Positions 1 through 9,108 of a stretch of DNA of 64,000 bases are shown in pieces (the first letter of the stretch is position 1; every line of letters begins with the position of its first letter). The notes under the pieces are model-generated. The model did not search any database and was not told the DNA's origin. It saw nothing but the letters and a program-made list of their open reading frames with translations. Position numbers and translations under genes: made by a program. Source of the DNA: Isoptericola dokdonensis DS-3 (lineage in GTDB: Bacteria > Actinomycetota > Actinomycetes > Actinomycetales > Cellulomonadaceae). Where the stretch lies: positions 620,001-684,000 of the forward strand of contig NZ_CP014209.1 of assembly GCF_001636295.1 (NCBI RefSeq). Direction: 5' to 3'.

Positions 1-1
1 C

Positions 2-292
2 AAGTACTCGCAGGGTCCGGGCGCCGACGGCGAGCCGACCATCGTGGACCTCATCACGGCGGGCGAGGTGGACCTGGTGGTCAACTCCCCGTCCGGTCAG
101 GGCGCCCGCGCCGACGGCTACGAGATCCGCGCGGCCACGACCGCGGCCGACAAGCCGATGGTCACGACCGTCGACCAGCTCGCGGCGGCCGTGCAGGGCA
201 TCGAGGCGGTCCTCGGCGGGCCGTTCGAGGTCGGCAGCCTCCAGGAGCACACGGCGGCGACCCTGGCGCGCCGCGCGGCGGTGGCCTCGTGA
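2..292 (+). CDS. carB: Carbamoyl-phosphate synthase large subunit, C-terminal fragment
   Basis: The window opens inside this gene; only the last 96 codons are present. CarB makes carbamoyl phosphate from glutamine-derived ammonia, bicarbonate and ATP for pyrimidine and arginine synthesis. The visible part is the end of the MGS-like allosteric domain: TIVDLITAGEVDLVVNSP near the start, then a basic segment and the usual DKPMVTT strand. The stop overlaps the GTG of pyrF by four bases, so the two are translationally coupled in a pyrimidine operon. The upstream part lies outside the window. Confidence 0.93.
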   Translation, partial: KYSQGPGADGEPTIVDLITAGEVDLVVNSPSGQGARADGYEIRAATTAADKPMVTTVDQLAAAVQGIEAVLGGPFEVGSLQEHTAATLARRAAVAS

Positions 293-1161
293 CGACGGCG
301 CCGGGCGCCCTCGTCCCGTTCGGGGCGCGCCTGGCGGCGGCGATGGACGACCACGGCCCGCTGTGCGTCGGGATCGACCCGCACGCGTCGCTGCTCGCGG
401 CGTGGGGGCTCGACGACTCGGTGGCCGGGCTGCGGGAGTTCTCGCTGCGCGTCGTCGAGGCGCTCGGCGGGCGCGTGGCGGCGCTCAAGCCGCAGGCGGC
501 GTTCTTCGAGCGGCACGGCGCGGCGGGCCTGGCCGTGCTGGAGGAGGTCCTCGCCGCGGCGCGGGCCGCGGCCACCCTCACCGTGGTGGACGCCAAGCGG
601 GGCGACATCGGCTCCACGATGGCGGGCTACGCCGACGCGTTCCTCGCCGACGGCTCCCCGCTGGCGGGCGACGCGGTGACCGTGTCGCCCTACCTCGGCT
701 TCGGGTCGCTCGGCCCGGCGCTGGAGCGGGCGACCGCCACCGGGCGCGGCGTGTTCGTGCTGTGCCTGACGTCGAACCCGGAGGGCCGCGAGGTCCAGCA
801 CGCCGTCGGCCCGGACGGCGTGAGCGTCGCCGCGTCGGTGGCGGCGCAGGCCGCCGCGCTGAACGCGGGGGCCGCGCCGATGGGTTCGGTGGGCCTGGTC
901 GTGGGGGCCACCGTGGGTGACGCGGCGCGCGCCACCGGCACCGACCTGACGGCGGTCAACGGTCCGCTGCTCGCCCCGGGCGTCGGCGCCCAGGGGGCGG
1001 GGGAGGCCGAGCTGTCCGCGGTGTTCGGCGCGGCGCGCGGCCAGGTGCTCGCGTCCTCCTCGCGCGGCGTGCTCGGGGCCGGTCCCGGCGCCGACGACCT
1101 GCGCCGGGCTGCCGCCGCGGCGGCCGCCGAGGTGCGGGCCGCGCTGCGTCCCGGGGCCTGA
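289..1161 (+). CDS. pyrF: Orotidine 5'-phosphate decarboxylase, type 2
   Basis: Decarboxylates OMP to UMP, the last step of de novo UMP synthesis in the cytoplasm. The 290-aa product has the long actinobacterial type-2 form, with GIDPH near the N-terminus, the catalytic Asp-Lys-Asp array in DAKRGDIGSTMAGYA at about residues 101-115, and a conserved VGATVGD segment later. It starts at a GTG overlapping the carB stop, which fixes the start. A 10-bp hairpin follows 10 bases after the stop, so the pyrimidine operon probably ends here. Ala- and Gly-rich but otherwise ordinary. Confidence 0.95.
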   Translation: MTTAPGALVPFGARLAAAMDDHGPLCVGIDPHASLLAAWGLDDSVAGLREFSLRVVEALGGRVAALKPQAAFFERHGAAGLAVLEEVLAAARAAATLTVVDAKRGDIGSTMAGYADAFLADGSPLAGDAVTVSPYLGFGSLGPALERATATGRGVFVLCLTSNPEGREVQHAVGPDGVSVAASVAAQAAALNAGAAPMGSVGLVVGATVGDAARATGTDLTAVNGPLLAPGVGAQGAGEAELSAVFGAARGQVLASSSRGVLGAGPGADDLRRAAAAAAAEVRAALRPGA

Positions 1162-1171
1162 CCCGACGGCT

Positions 1172-1198
1172 CCGACCGGGCGCGGTGTGCCCGGTCGG
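1172..1198 (+). terminator. Hairpin after pyrF
   Basis: Perfect 10-bp stem CCGACCGGGC (1172-1181) and GCCCGGTCGG (1189-1198) with a 7-base loop. No T tract follows, as is common in high-GC genomes. It lies between pyrF and the mihF promoter. Confidence 0.6.
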
Positions 1199-1263
1199 GG
1201 CCGGTTGGGGGTGAAATGTCACGCCCGGTCGGCGGCCAACTGTGCGCCGGAGCCCTCCAGCGA

Positions 1264-1292
1264 TTGCCGCTTCCGCAGGTCGTGGCTACTTT
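1264..1292 (+). promoter_or_regulatory. Promoter of mihF-gmk
   Basis: A -35 TTGCCG (1264-1269), a 17-base spacer and a -10 TACTTT (1287-1292). Transcription should begin near 1299, giving a leader of about 40 bases before the mihF GTG. Confidence 0.55.
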
Positions 1293-1337
1293 CGAGTGAG
1301 CAGTGCAACTGTCGGTCCGACGAAGCAGGTGACTTGC

Positions 1338-1649
1338 GTGGCCCTTCCTCCCCTCACCCCGGAACAGCGTGCGGCTGCCCTCGAGAAGGCTGCCGAGGCG
1401 CGCCGGGTGCGCGCCGAGATCAAGAACCGTCTGAAGTACTCCCAGGGCTCGCTCAAGGAGGTGATCGAGGAGGGCAGGACGGACGACGTCGTGGGCAAGC
1501 TCAAGGTCGTCTCCCTGCTCGAGTCGCTCCCCGGAGTCGGTAAGGTGAAGGCCCGGGCGATCATGGAAGAGATCGGGATCGCCGAGACCCGCCGCGTCCG
1601 CGGCCTGGGACCGCACCAGGCGTCGGCGCTCATCGAGAGGTTTGGCTGA
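1338..1649 (+). CDS. mihF: Integration host factor, actinobacterial type
   Basis: A 103-aa nucleoid-associated DNA-binding protein of the mycobacterial IHF family, essential in mycobacteria and unrelated in fold to E. coli IHF. The product opens [20 protein letters not shown], as family members do, has the helix-two-turn-helix core [18 protein letters not shown], and ends [17 protein letters not shown] chose the GTG at 1338 because family members start at this point, although the frame stays open upstream. The stop overlaps the TTG of gmk, matching the conserved mihF-gmk-rpoZ order. Confidence 0.95.
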   Translation: MALPPLTPEQRAAALEKAAEARRVRAEIKNRLKYSQGSLKEVIEEGRTDDVVGKLKVVSLLESLPGVGKVKARAIMEEIGIAETRRVRGLGPHQASALIERFG

Positions 1650-2316
1650 GATTTCCGCATCATCCGCCGGCGTTCCGGCTCACCACGACCGTCCGGGCGC
1701 CGCGCGGCTGACCGTCCTCGCCGGGCCGACCGCCGTCGGCAAGGGGACCGTGTCCGCGGACATCCGCGCGCGGTACCCGCAGGTGTGGCTGTCGGTGTCG
1801 GCGACGACGCGACCGGCCCGACCCGGCGAGGTGCACGGCGTGCACTACCTGTTCGTCACGCCCGAGGAGTTCGACCGCATGGTCGCGGACGGCGAGATGC
1901 TCGAGTGGGCGGTCGTGCACGGCCGGCACCGGTACGGCACGCCCCGCGGCCCGGTGGTGGAGCACCTGGCCGCGGGGTGCCCGACCCTGCTGGAGATCGA
2001 CCTGCAGGGCGCGCGCCAGGTGCGCGAGGCGGTGCGCCGCAGCGGCCTGGACGCCCAGTTCGTGTTCCTGGCCCCGCCGAGCTTCGACGAGCTCGTGCGT
2101 CGACTCGTGGGTCGGGGCACGGAGGACGCGGAGGAGCGGGAGCGGCGGCTGGAGACGGCCCGCGTCGAGATGGCCGCGGAGGCGGAGTTCGACGTGACGA
2201 TCGTCAACGACGACGTGACGCACGCCACGGACACCCTGGCGGGACTGCTGGGTGCCGCGCCCGGCCGGGCCGGCGAGACGGGCGCCACGTCGCCGACCTC
2301 GCAGGTCGCCGGCTGA
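1642..2316 (+). CDS. gmk: Guanylate kinase
   Basis: Phosphorylates GMP to GDP with ATP. The 224-aa product has the P-loop GPTAVGKGT at about residues 28-36, the variant usual in Actinobacteria, then [12 protein letters not shown] (GMP binding) and [10 protein letters not shown]. It begins with a TTG overlapping the mihF stop by eight bases; a later start would also keep the P-loop, so the first 20 residues are uncertain. The C-terminal 25 residues are low-complexity. It sits in the mihF-gmk-rpoZ nucleotide and transcription cluster. Confidence 0.93.
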   Translation: MAEISASSAGVPAHHDRPGAARLTVLAGPTAVGKGTVSADIRARYPQVWLSVSATTRPARPGEVHGVHYLFVTPEEFDRMVADGEMLEWAVVHGRHRYGTPRGPVVEHLAAGCPTLLEIDLQGARQVREAVRRSGLDAQFVFLAPPSFDELVRRLVGRGTEDAEERERRLETARVEMAAEAEFDVTIVNDDVTHATDTLAGLLGAAPGRAGETGATSPTSQVAG

Positions 2317-2408
2317 GGCCGGGTAGACTGACCGTTCGCAACCCTTGACTTCCCGGTGGCCGGGCGCGACCCGCGGCCACCGGTCACGACGTCTGCTTGG
2401 AGGCAGTG

Positions 2409-2762
2409 ATGGCCGGAACCACCCCGCAGCCCATCGGGATCACCGACCCGCCGATCGACGACCTGCTGGAGCGCAGCGAGTCGAAGTACGGCCTCGTGCT
2501 GTACGCGGCCAAGCGTGCCCGCCAGATCAACGCGTACTACGCGCAGCTCAACGAGGGCCTGCTGGAGAACGTGGGCCCGCTGGTCGAGGCCCGCAACCAG
2601 GAGAAGCCGCTGTCGATCGCGATGCGCGAGATCAACGCGGGCCTGCTCACGGCGCAGCCCGCCGCCGAGCCCGTGGACGTCCCGTTCGCGATCGGTGCGG
2701 ACCAGGTCGCCGGCGAGGAGCCGTCGGCCTCCGCGCACGTCGTCGGCGACGAGATCGTCTGA
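2409..2762 (+). CDS. rpoZ: RNA polymerase omega subunit
   Basis: Omega helps assemble and stabilise the beta' subunit of RNA polymerase. The 117-aa product has the conserved core [20 protein letters not shown] followed by [10 protein letters not shown] and an acidic C-terminal tail. The start is the ATG at 2409, set by GGAGG at 2399-2403 five bases upstream. A -10-like TAGACT lies at 2324-2329 in the gmk-rpoZ gap, so rpoZ may have its own promoter. coaBC begins 16 bases after its stop. Confidence 0.93.
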   Translation: MAGTTPQPIGITDPPIDDLLERSESKYGLVLYAAKRARQINAYYAQLNEGLLENVGPLVEARNQEKPLSIAMREINAGLLTAQPAAEPVDVPFAIGADQVAGEEPSASAHVVGDEIV

Positions 2763-2778
2763 CGCACCCCGCCGCCGC

Positions 2779-3999
2779 ATGAGGATCCTGCTGGGAGTCA
2801 GCGGCGGCATCGCCGCGTACAAGGCCGTGCTGCTGCTGCGGCTGCTGCGCGAGCAGGGGCACGCCGTGCGGGTGGTGCCGACGGTGTCGGCGCTGCGGTT
2901 CGTGGGCGCGCCGACGTTCGAGGCGCTGTCCGGCGAACCGGTCACCACCGAGGTGTTCGAGGACGTCGACCGGGTGCAGCACGTGGCGCTCGGCCAGGGC
3001 GCCGACCTGGTGGTCGTGGCGCCCGCGACGGCGGACCTGCTGGCCCGCGCGGCCGCGGGGCGCGCCGACGACCTGCTCACCACGACGCTGCTGACGGTGT
3101 CCTGCCCCGTCGTGATGGCCCCGGCGATGCACACCGAGATGTGGGAGCACCCGGCCACCCGGGCGAACGTGGCGACGCTGCGCGCGCGCGGGGTGGTGGT
3201 GGTCGAGCCGGCGAGCGGGCGCCTGACGGGCGCGGACACCGGACCCGGACGGCTGCCCGAGCCGGAGGAGATCGCGCGGGTCGCGCTCGACGTCGTCGAG
3301 GCTCGCCCCGCCGCGGACCTCGCGGGCCGGCACGTCGTGGTCTCGGCGGGCGGAACGCGCGAGCCGATCGACCCGGTGCGGTTCATCGGGAACCGGTCCA
3401 GCGGGCGCCAGGGCGTGGCCCTGGCGGTCGCGGCGCTGGCCCGCGGCGCCCGGGTGACGCTGGTCGCGGCGAACCTGGCGGGCGACCTGCTGGCGCCGGT
3501 GCGCGCCCGCGGCGCCGAGGTCGTCGAGGTCTCCACGACGGCCGAGCTGCGCTCCGCGGTGCGGGGCGCGGCCACCACGGCGGACGTGGTGGTGATGGCG
3601 GCCGCGGTCGCGGACTTCCGTCCCGTGGCGCCGCCGGCGGCGAAGATCAAGAAGGTCGCGGGGCGGTCGCCGGCCCCGATCGAGCTGGTCGAGAACCCGG
3701 ACGTGCTGGCGGAGCTCGCCGCCGAGCGGCTGCGCGTCGGTCAGGTCGTGGTCGGGTTCGCCGCGGAGACGGGCGACGACGACGGCACCGTGCTGGAGCA
3801 CGGGCGTGCCAAGGCCCGCCGCAAGGGAGCCGACCTGCTGGTGGTCAACGCCGTCGGGCACGCGGTGGGGTTCGGCACGGACGACAACGAGGTGACGGTC
3901 GTCGACGGCGCGGGGGCCACGGTGGCCACGGCGGCCGGGTCCAAGCGGGTCGTCGCGGACGCCGTCTGGGACGCCGTGACCAGCATCTCGTCCACCTGA
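2779..3999 (+). CDS. coaBC: Bifunctional phosphopantothenoylcysteine decarboxylase / phosphopantothenate-cysteine ligase
   Basis: Performs two consecutive steps of coenzyme A synthesis: CTP-dependent joining of cysteine to 4'-phosphopantothenate, then FMN-dependent decarboxylation. The 406-aa protein has the flavoprotein CoaC half (GVSGGIAAYK at residues 5-14, an active-site His in VQHVALGQGAD near residue 66, and APAMHTEMW). The CoaB half has GGTREPIDPVRFIGNRSSG, AAAVADF and the CTP-binding KIKK. Start at ATG 2779 just after rpoZ gives the usual MRILLGVSGGIA N-terminus. The rpoZ-coaBC-metK order is conserved in Actinobacteria. Confidence 0.95.
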   Translation: MRILLGVSGGIAAYKAVLLLRLLREQGHAVRVVPTVSALRFVGAPTFEALSGEPVTTEVFEDVDRVQHVALGQGADLVVVAPATADLLARAAAGRADDLLTTTLLTVSCPVVMAPAMHTEMWEHPATRANVATLRARGVVVVEPASGRLTGADTGPGRLPEPEEIARVALDVVEARPAADLAGRHVVVSAGGTREPIDPVRFIGNRSSGRQGVALAVAALARGARVTLVAANLAGDLLAPVRARGAEVVEVSTTAELRSAVRGAATTADVVVMAAAVADFRPVAPPAAKIKKVAGRSPAPIELVENPDVLAELAAERLRVGQVVVGFAAETGDDDGTVLEHGRAKARRKGADLLVVNAVGHAVGFGTDDNEVTVVDGAGATVATAAGSKRVVADAVWDAVTSISST

Positions 4000-4064
4000 T
4001 GAGACGATCTCGGATGCTGGGCACTTTTCGGGGCGATGTGCTCCCGTCCGGGGGGTTCGCCCCG

Positions 4065-4078
4065 TAGTCTGGTCCGCA
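4065..4078 (+). promoter_or_regulatory. Leaderless promoter of metK
   Basis: A -10 TAGTCT (4065-4070) is followed by 7 bases and the ATG at 4078. No S-adenosylmethionine riboswitch fits in the 78-base gap after coaBC. Confidence 0.6.
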
Positions 4079-5283
4079 TGACCGATGCCCTGCGCCTGTT
4101 CACCTCCGAGTCCGTCACCGAGGGACACCCGGACAAGGTGTGCGACCAGATCTCGGACGCGATCCTGGACGCGCTCCTCGCGCAGGACCCGGGATCGCGT
4201 GTCGCGGTGGAGACGATGGTGACGACCGGCCTGGTGCACGTCGCCGGCGAGGTCACCACGTCGGCCTACGTGGAGATCCCGCAGATCGTGCGCGAGGTCG
4301 TGCGCGGCATCGGCTACACGTCCTCCACCATCGGTTTCGACGGCGACTCGTGCGGCGTGTCGGTGTCGATCGGTGCGCAGTCGCCCGACATCGCCCAGGG
4401 CGTGGACGAGGCGCTGGAGCGGCGCACGAACGCCGGCGACGTCGACCCGCTGGACCTCCAGGGCGCCGGCGACCAGGGGCTGATGTTCGGGTACGCCACG
4501 GACGAGACGCCGTCCCTGATGCCGCTGCCGATCTTCCTCGCCCACCGGCTCGCGGAGCGCCTCGCGGAGGTGCGGCGCACCGGCGCGGTGCTGGGGCTGC
4601 GCCCCGACGGCAAGACGCAGGTCACCGTCGGCTACGACGGGGACCGCCCGGTGCGCCTCGACACCGTCGTGCTCTCCACCCAGCACGACGCGGACGTCGA
4701 GCAGGACAAGCTGCTGGCGAACGTCACCGACCACGTCATCGACCCGGTCGTGGCGCAGGTCGCCGAGCAGTGCGGGCTCGACGTCGCGGACGCCCGGGTG
4801 ATCGTCAACCCGACCGGCAAGTTCGTCGTGGGTGGCCCGCAGGGCGACGCCGGCCTGACGGGCCGCAAGATCATCGTCGACACCTACGGCGGGATGGCCC
4901 GCCACGGCGGCGGCGCGTTCTCCGGCAAGGACCCCTCGAAGGTCGACCGCTCGGCGGCGTACGCGATGCGCTGGGTGGCGAAGAACGTGGTGGCGGCGGG
5001 GCTGGCGCGCCGCTGCGAGGTGCAGGTCGCCTACGCGATCGGCAAGGCGCACCCGGTGGGCCTGTACGTGGAGACGTTCGGCACCGCGCAGGTGGACCCG
5101 GCGCGCATCGAGGCGGCCATCCGCGAGGTGTTCGACCTGCGCCCGGCGGCGATCGTCCGCGACCTGGACCTGCTGCGTCCGGTGTACGCCGCCACGGCCG
5201 CGTACGGGCACTTCGGCCGGGACGTGGAGGGTTTCACCTGGGAGCGCACGGACCGGGTCGAGGCGCTGCGCGCCGCCGTGTGA
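4078..5283 (+). CDS. metK: S-adenosylmethionine synthetase
   Basis: Makes S-adenosylmethionine from methionine and ATP. The 401-aa protein carries the family signatures: the N-terminal His-Pro-Asp-Lys at residues 17-20, [15 protein letters not shown] (ATP motif), the phosphate-binding [19 protein letters not shown], and a C-terminal [11 protein letters not shown]. The start is fixed by the -10 hexamer seven bases upstream of ATG 4078. Length and motifs are complete. It lies between coaBC and priA, as in other actinomycetes. Confidence 0.97.
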   Translation: MTDALRLFTSESVTEGHPDKVCDQISDAILDALLAQDPGSRVAVETMVTTGLVHVAGEVTTSAYVEIPQIVREVVRGIGYTSSTIGFDGDSCGVSVSIGAQSPDIAQGVDEALERRTNAGDVDPLDLQGAGDQGLMFGYATDETPSLMPLPIFLAHRLAERLAEVRRTGAVLGLRPDGKTQVTVGYDGDRPVRLDTVVLSTQHDADVEQDKLLANVTDHVIDPVVAQVAEQCGLDVADARVIVNPTGKFVVGGPQGDAGLTGRKIIVDTYGGMARHGGGAFSGKDPSKVDRSAAYAMRWVAKNVVAAGLARRCEVQVAYAIGKAHPVGLYVETFGTAQVDPARIEAAIREVFDLRPAAIVRDLDLLRPVYAATAAYGHFGRDVEGFTWERTDRVEALRAAV

Positions 5284-5325
5284 CGCGGTGCGACCGACGT
5301 CGGCGGTCCGTGGTTGCATAGCCCC

Positions 5326-7476
5326 GTGACCTCCCGTGACGAGCCCGAGCAGCCTGCGCTGCTCGGGCTCGACGACGTCCCGGGCCCGCGGCGCCGTCGC
5401 CCGGCGGGCCCGGCCCCGGTGGCGGACGTCGACCCGGTGGCCCGCGTGGTGCTGGACCTGCAGCCCGCCCACCTGGACCGCGAGTACGACTACCTGGTGC
5501 CCGCGGCGATGGCCCACGACGCGGTGCCCGGCGTGCGCGTCCGGGCGCGGTTCGGCCCGCAGGAGGTCGGCGGGTTCGTCGTGGCGCGCCTCGCGGAGTC
5601 CGACCACGACGGCCGGCTGCAGCCGCTGCGCCGGGTGGTGTCCCCCGACCCGGTGCTGACGCCCGCCGTGCTGGAGCTGGCCCGCCGGGTGGCCGAGCGG
5701 TACGCCGGCACCCTGACGGACGTGCTGCGCCTGGCGGTGCCGCCCCGGCACGCCCGCGTCGAGGGCGAGGTGCTCGCCGCGCTCACCGCGGTCCGCGAGG
5801 CGGGCGCCGATGGCGATGCCGATGCCGCCGCCGATGCCGCCGCCCCACCGTCGGCGGCGCCGGCGTCTCCGACGGGTGACGGCTTCGACGCCGTCTGGGC
5901 GCCGTACCGGGGCGGGGAGCCCTTCTGCCGCCGGGTGCTGGCCGGCGAGGCCCCACGGGCCGTGTGGACCCCCCTGCCGGGCCTGCACGCCGCGCCCGGC
6001 CAGGACGTGGCCCGCGTGCCGCACTGGGCGGCCTGCGTCGCGCAGGCGGCACGTGCCGCCGTGGCAGGTGGTCGGCGCGCCCTCGTCGTGGTGCCGGACG
6101 CGCGCGACGTCGCGCTCGTCGCCGAGGCCGTCGAGGCGGCAGGGGTGTCCGCGGTGGTCCGCCTCCAGGCCGACGACGGTCCGGCGCCGCGCTACCGGGC
6201 GTTCCTGCGGGCCCGGCACGGGCTCGCGGACGTCGTGGTGGGCACCCGGGCGGCCGTGTGGGCCCCCGTGCCCGCGCTGGGGCTGGTGGTGCTCTGGGGC
6301 GACGGCGAGCAGACCCTCGCCGAGCCGCACGCCCCCTACCCGCACGTGCGCGACGTGCTGGCGCTGCGCAGCGAGCTCGAGGGCGCCGCGCTGCTGCTCG
6401 CCTCCCCGGGCCGCACCGTGCAGGCCCAGGCCCTCGTCGCCCGCGGCTGGGCGCACGAGATCGCCGCGCCCCGCGACGTCCTGCGTGCCCGCTCGCCCCG
6501 GGTGCGCGCCCTGACCTCGGTCGAGCTGGCCCGCGAGGGCGCGGGCGCCGCCGCGCGGCTGCCCTCCGCGGCGTGGCGCACCGCCAAGGAGGCCCTCGCC
6601 CACGGCCCGGTGCTCGTGCAGGTGCCGCGCGCCGGGTACGTCCCGACCGTGGCGTGCGCCCGCTGCCGCACCGCCGCCCGCTGCACCGCCTGCCACGGCC
6701 CCCTGGGCATGGCCCGCCAGGGCACCGCCCCGCAGTGCACGTGGTGCGGGCGCCTCGCCGGCGGCTGGCGCTGCCCCGAGTGCGGCGACGGCCGGGTGCG
6801 CGCCGTGCGCGTCGGGTCCGAACGCACCGCCGAGGAGCTGGGCCGTGCCTTCACCGGGGTGCCCGTCAAGGTGTCCGCCTCGACCGCCCCCGGCGGCATC
6901 CTCGACCGGGTCCCCGCCCGCCCCGCCATCGTCGTCGCCACCCCCGGCGCCGAACCCGTCGCCGACGACGGCTACGTCGCCGCCCTCCTGCTGGACGCGG
7001 CCGTGTCGACCACCGGGACCGCCCTGGCCACCGCCACCGACGCCGCGCACCGCTGGCTCGCCGCCACCGCGCTCGTGCGCCCCGACGGGCAGGTCCTCCT
7101 CGTGGGGGACGCCGCCCCCGCCCCCACGGCCGCGCTCGTGCGCGCCGACCCCGCCGGGCTCGCCGAGCGCGAGCTCGCCGAACGACGCGAGCTCGACCTG
7201 CCGCCCGCGGTCCGCGTCGCCGCCGTCACCGGCGACCCCGACGCCGTGCACGCCGTCGTCGGACGCCTCGACCTGCCCCCCGACGCGCTGCTCGGCCCCG
7301 TCCCCGTGCCCGACGACGGCGCCCGCCTCGACGAGCAGGTCCGCGTCGTCGCCCGCGTGCCCCTCACCGACGGCCTCGACCTCGCGCGCCGCCTGCGCGC
7401 CTCCCTCGCCGTCCGCTCCGCCCGCCGCGAGGGCGGGCGCGTCCGCGTCCAGCTCGACCCCCCGGAGATGCTCTGA
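5326..7476 (+). CDS. priA: Replication restart protein PriA, actinobacterial form lacking helicase motifs
   Basis: A 716-aa PriA homologue. The N-terminal 3'-DNA-end binding domain is present (LDREYDYLVPAAM, RVRARFGPQEVGGFVV). In the middle there is no Walker A GxGKT or DEAH box, only degenerate strands such as RALVVVPDARDVALVAEAV. The zinc-binding cysteine cluster is intact at about residues 444-490: CARC, CTAC, CTWC, CPEC. Actinobacterial PriA proteins are known to lack the helicase site, so the role is probably structural primosome assembly. A repetitive Ala/Asp-rich linker lies near residues 163-180. The HAD gene overlaps its stop. Confidence 0.9.
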   Translation: MTSRDEPEQPALLGLDDVPGPRRRRPAGPAPVADVDPVARVVLDLQPAHLDREYDYLVPAAMAHDAVPGVRVRARFGPQEVGGFVVARLAESDHDGRLQPLRRVVSPDPVLTPAVLELARRVAERYAGTLTDVLRLAVPPRHARVEGEVLAALTAVREAGADGDADAAADAAAPPSAAPASPTGDGFDAVWAPYRGGEPFCRRVLAGEAPRAVWTPLPGLHAAPGQDVARVPHWAACVAQAARAAVAGGRRALVVVPDARDVALVAEAVEAAGVSAVVRLQADDGPAPRYRAFLRARHGLADVVVGTRAAVWAPVPALGLVVLWGDGEQTLAEPHAPYPHVRDVLALRSELEGAALLLASPGRTVQAQALVARGWAHEIAAPRDVLRARSPRVRALTSVELAREGAGAAARLPSAAWRTAKEALAHGPVLVQVPRAGYVPTVACARCRTAARCTACHGPLGMARQGTAPQCTWCGRLAGGWRCPECGDGRVRAVRVGSERTAEELGRAFTGVPVKVSASTAPGGILDRVPARPAIVVATPGAEPVADDGYVAALLLDAAVSTTGTALATATDAAHRWLAATALVRPDGQVLLVGDAAPAPTAALVRADPAGLAERELAERRELDLPPAVRVAAVTGDPDAVHAVVGRLDLPPDALLGPVPVPDDGARLDEQVRVVARVPLTDGLDLARRLRASLAVRSARREGGRVRVQLDPPEML

Positions 7477-8117
7477 TGCCCGCCACCGCCGCCGTCCCCG
7501 TGCCCGCCGTCGACACCGTCGTGCTCGACCTCGGCAACGTCCTGCTCCGCTGGGACCCCGACGCCGCCTTCACCGGCGTCGACCCGGACGAGCTCGCCGC
7601 CTGGAAGACCGAGGTCGACTTCCCGGCCTTCAACCACGCCCAGGACGCCGGACGCACCTGGGCCGACGCCGTCGCCCACCTCGAGGCCACCGCACCCCAC
7701 CTCGCACCCCTGGCCGCCCGGTACGTGCGCGACTACGCCGCCACCCTCGCCGGCGGACCCGTGCCCGGCAGCGCCGACCTCGTCGCCGAGCTCCGCGCCG
7801 CCGGGGTGCCCGTCTACGGGCTCACCAACTGGGCGGCCGACACCTACCACCACGCCGAGACCGCCGCCCCCGCCGTCGGGCTCCTGTGCGACGTCCTCGT
7901 CTCCGGCCGCGAAGGCCTCGCCAAGCCCGACCCCGCGATCTTCCGCCGCGCCGCCACCCGCTTCGACCTCGACCCCGCCCGCACCGTCTTCGTCGACGAC
8001 GTCGCCGCCAACGTCGCCGGCGCCCGCACCGCCGGGTACCACGGCGTCGTCTTCACCGGCACCCCCGCCCTGCGCACGGCGCTCGCGGACCTCGGCCTGC
8101 CCGTCGCGCGGCCCTGA
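7476..8117 (+). CDS. HAD-superfamily hydrolase, probable sugar-phosphate or nucleotide phosphatase
   Basis: A 213-aa haloacid dehalogenase-like protein. Motif I is VVLDLGNVLLRWD with nucleophile Asp18, and the usual second Asp is replaced by Gly, as in the YihX-like subgroup. Motif II is the Thr in YGLTNWA, motif III the Lys in LAKPDPAIF, and motif IV is VFVDDVAANVAGA. The cap is helical and inserted after motif I. The ATG overlaps the priA stop (ATGA), which sets the start and implies coupling. The substrate cannot be told from sequence. Confidence 0.85.
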   Translation: MPATAAVPVPAVDTVVLDLGNVLLRWDPDAAFTGVDPDELAAWKTEVDFPAFNHAQDAGRTWADAVAHLEATAPHLAPLAARYVRDYAATLAGGPVPGSADLVAELRAAGVPVYGLTNWAADTYHHAETAAPAVGLLCDVLVSGREGLAKPDPAIFRRAATRFDLDPARTVFVDDVAANVAGARTAGYHGVVFTGTPALRTALADLGLPVARP

Positions 8118-8154
8118 CCTCCGCCCGGCGCGGGGGCAGAGCGGCCGACCGGCC

Positions 8155-8167
8155 TAGACTTGCCCGG
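8155..8167 (+). promoter_or_regulatory. Leaderless promoter of fmt
   Basis: A -10 TAGACT (8155-8160), six bases, then the GTG at 8167. Confidence 0.6.
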
Positions 8168-9108
8168 TGCGTCTGCTCTTCGCCGGAACCCCCGAACCCG
8201 CCGTGCCCGCCCTGCGGGCCCTCCTCGCCTCCGACCACGAGGTCGTCGCCGTCCTGACCCGGGCGGACGCCCCCGCCGGGCGCGGCCGCCGCCTCGTGCC
8301 CAGCCCCGTGCGCGTCGCCGCCGAGGAGGCCGGGATCCCGGTGATCACCGACACCCCCCGCGGCGACGAGTTCCTCGCCCGCCTGCGCGCCCTCGACGTC
8401 GACGCCGCCCCCGTGGTCGCCTACGGGCACCTGCTGCGCCCCGAGGTGCTGGCCGTGCCCCGCGCCGGCTGGGTCAACCTGCACTTCTCCGTGCTGCCCG
8501 CCTGGCGCGGCGCCGCCCCCGTGCAGCACGCCGTCCTCGCCGGCGACGAGGTCACCGGAGCCACCACCTTCCTGCTCGACGAGGGCATGGACACCGGCCC
8601 CGTGCTCGGCACCACCACCGAGACCATCCGCCCCCGCGACACCACCGGCGACCTCCTCGGCCGCCTCGCCGACTCCGGCGCACAGCTGCTCGTGGCGACC
8701 CTCGACGCCCTCGCCGCCGGCGAGCTCGCCCCCACCCCGCAGAGCCCCGACGGCGTCTCGCACGCCCCGAAGATCGACCGCGACGACGCCCGCGTGCGCT
8801 GGGACGACCCGGCGCTCGCCGTCGACCGCCGCGTCCGCGCCGTCACCCCCGCCCCCGGGGCGTGGACCACCCTGCCCGACGGCGCCCGCCTCGGCCTCGG
8901 CCCCCTCACCCCCCGCCCCGACGTCACCGACCTCGCCCCCGGCGCCCTGCGCGCCGGCAAGCAGGAGGTCCTCGTCGGCACCGCCACCCACGCCGTCGCC
9001 CTCGGCGACGTGCAGCCCGTCGGCAAGAAGCCCATGCCCGCCCCCGACTGGGCCCGCGGATCCGGGCGCACCGTCGTCGAGACCGGCCGACTGGGGGAGA
9101 CCCGATGA
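8167..9108 (+). CDS. fmt: Methionyl-tRNA formyltransferase
   Basis: Formylates initiator Met-tRNA using 10-formyltetrahydrofolate. The 313-aa protein begins [19 protein letters not shown]. The catalytic region [18 protein letters not shown] lies at about residues 105-122, and the conserved Asp is in [13 protein letters not shown]. The C-terminal OB-like domain ends WARGSG. Start at GTG 8167, six bases after a -10 hexamer. The stop overlaps the rsmB ATG (ATGA). Confidence 0.96.
   Translation: MRLLFAGTPEPAVPALRALLASDHEVVAVLTRADAPAGRGRRLVPSPVRVAAEEAGIPVITDTPRGDEFLARLRALDVDAAPVVAYGHLLRPEVLAVPRAGWVNLHFSVLPAWRGAAPVQHAVLAGDEVTGATTFLLDEGMDTGPVLGTTTETIRPRDTTGDLLGRLADSGAQLLVATLDALAAGELAPTPQSPDGVSHAPKIDRDDARVRWDDPALAVDRRVRAVTPAPGAWTTLPDGARLGLGPLTPRPDVTDLAPGALRAGKQEVLVGTATHAVALGDVQPVGKKPMPAPDWARGSGRTVVETGRLGETR

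Noticed and set aside
4000..4077. SAM riboswitch upstream of metK
   Set aside because: The gap is only 78 bases and the promoter makes a leaderless transcript, leaving no room for an aptamer.
2647..7251. Very long open frame on the minus strand opposite coaBC, metK and priA
   Set aside because: It is a mirror frame caused by high G+C at third positions. Its composition is Gly/Arg/His-rich without any family motif, and the plus-strand genes are unmistakable.
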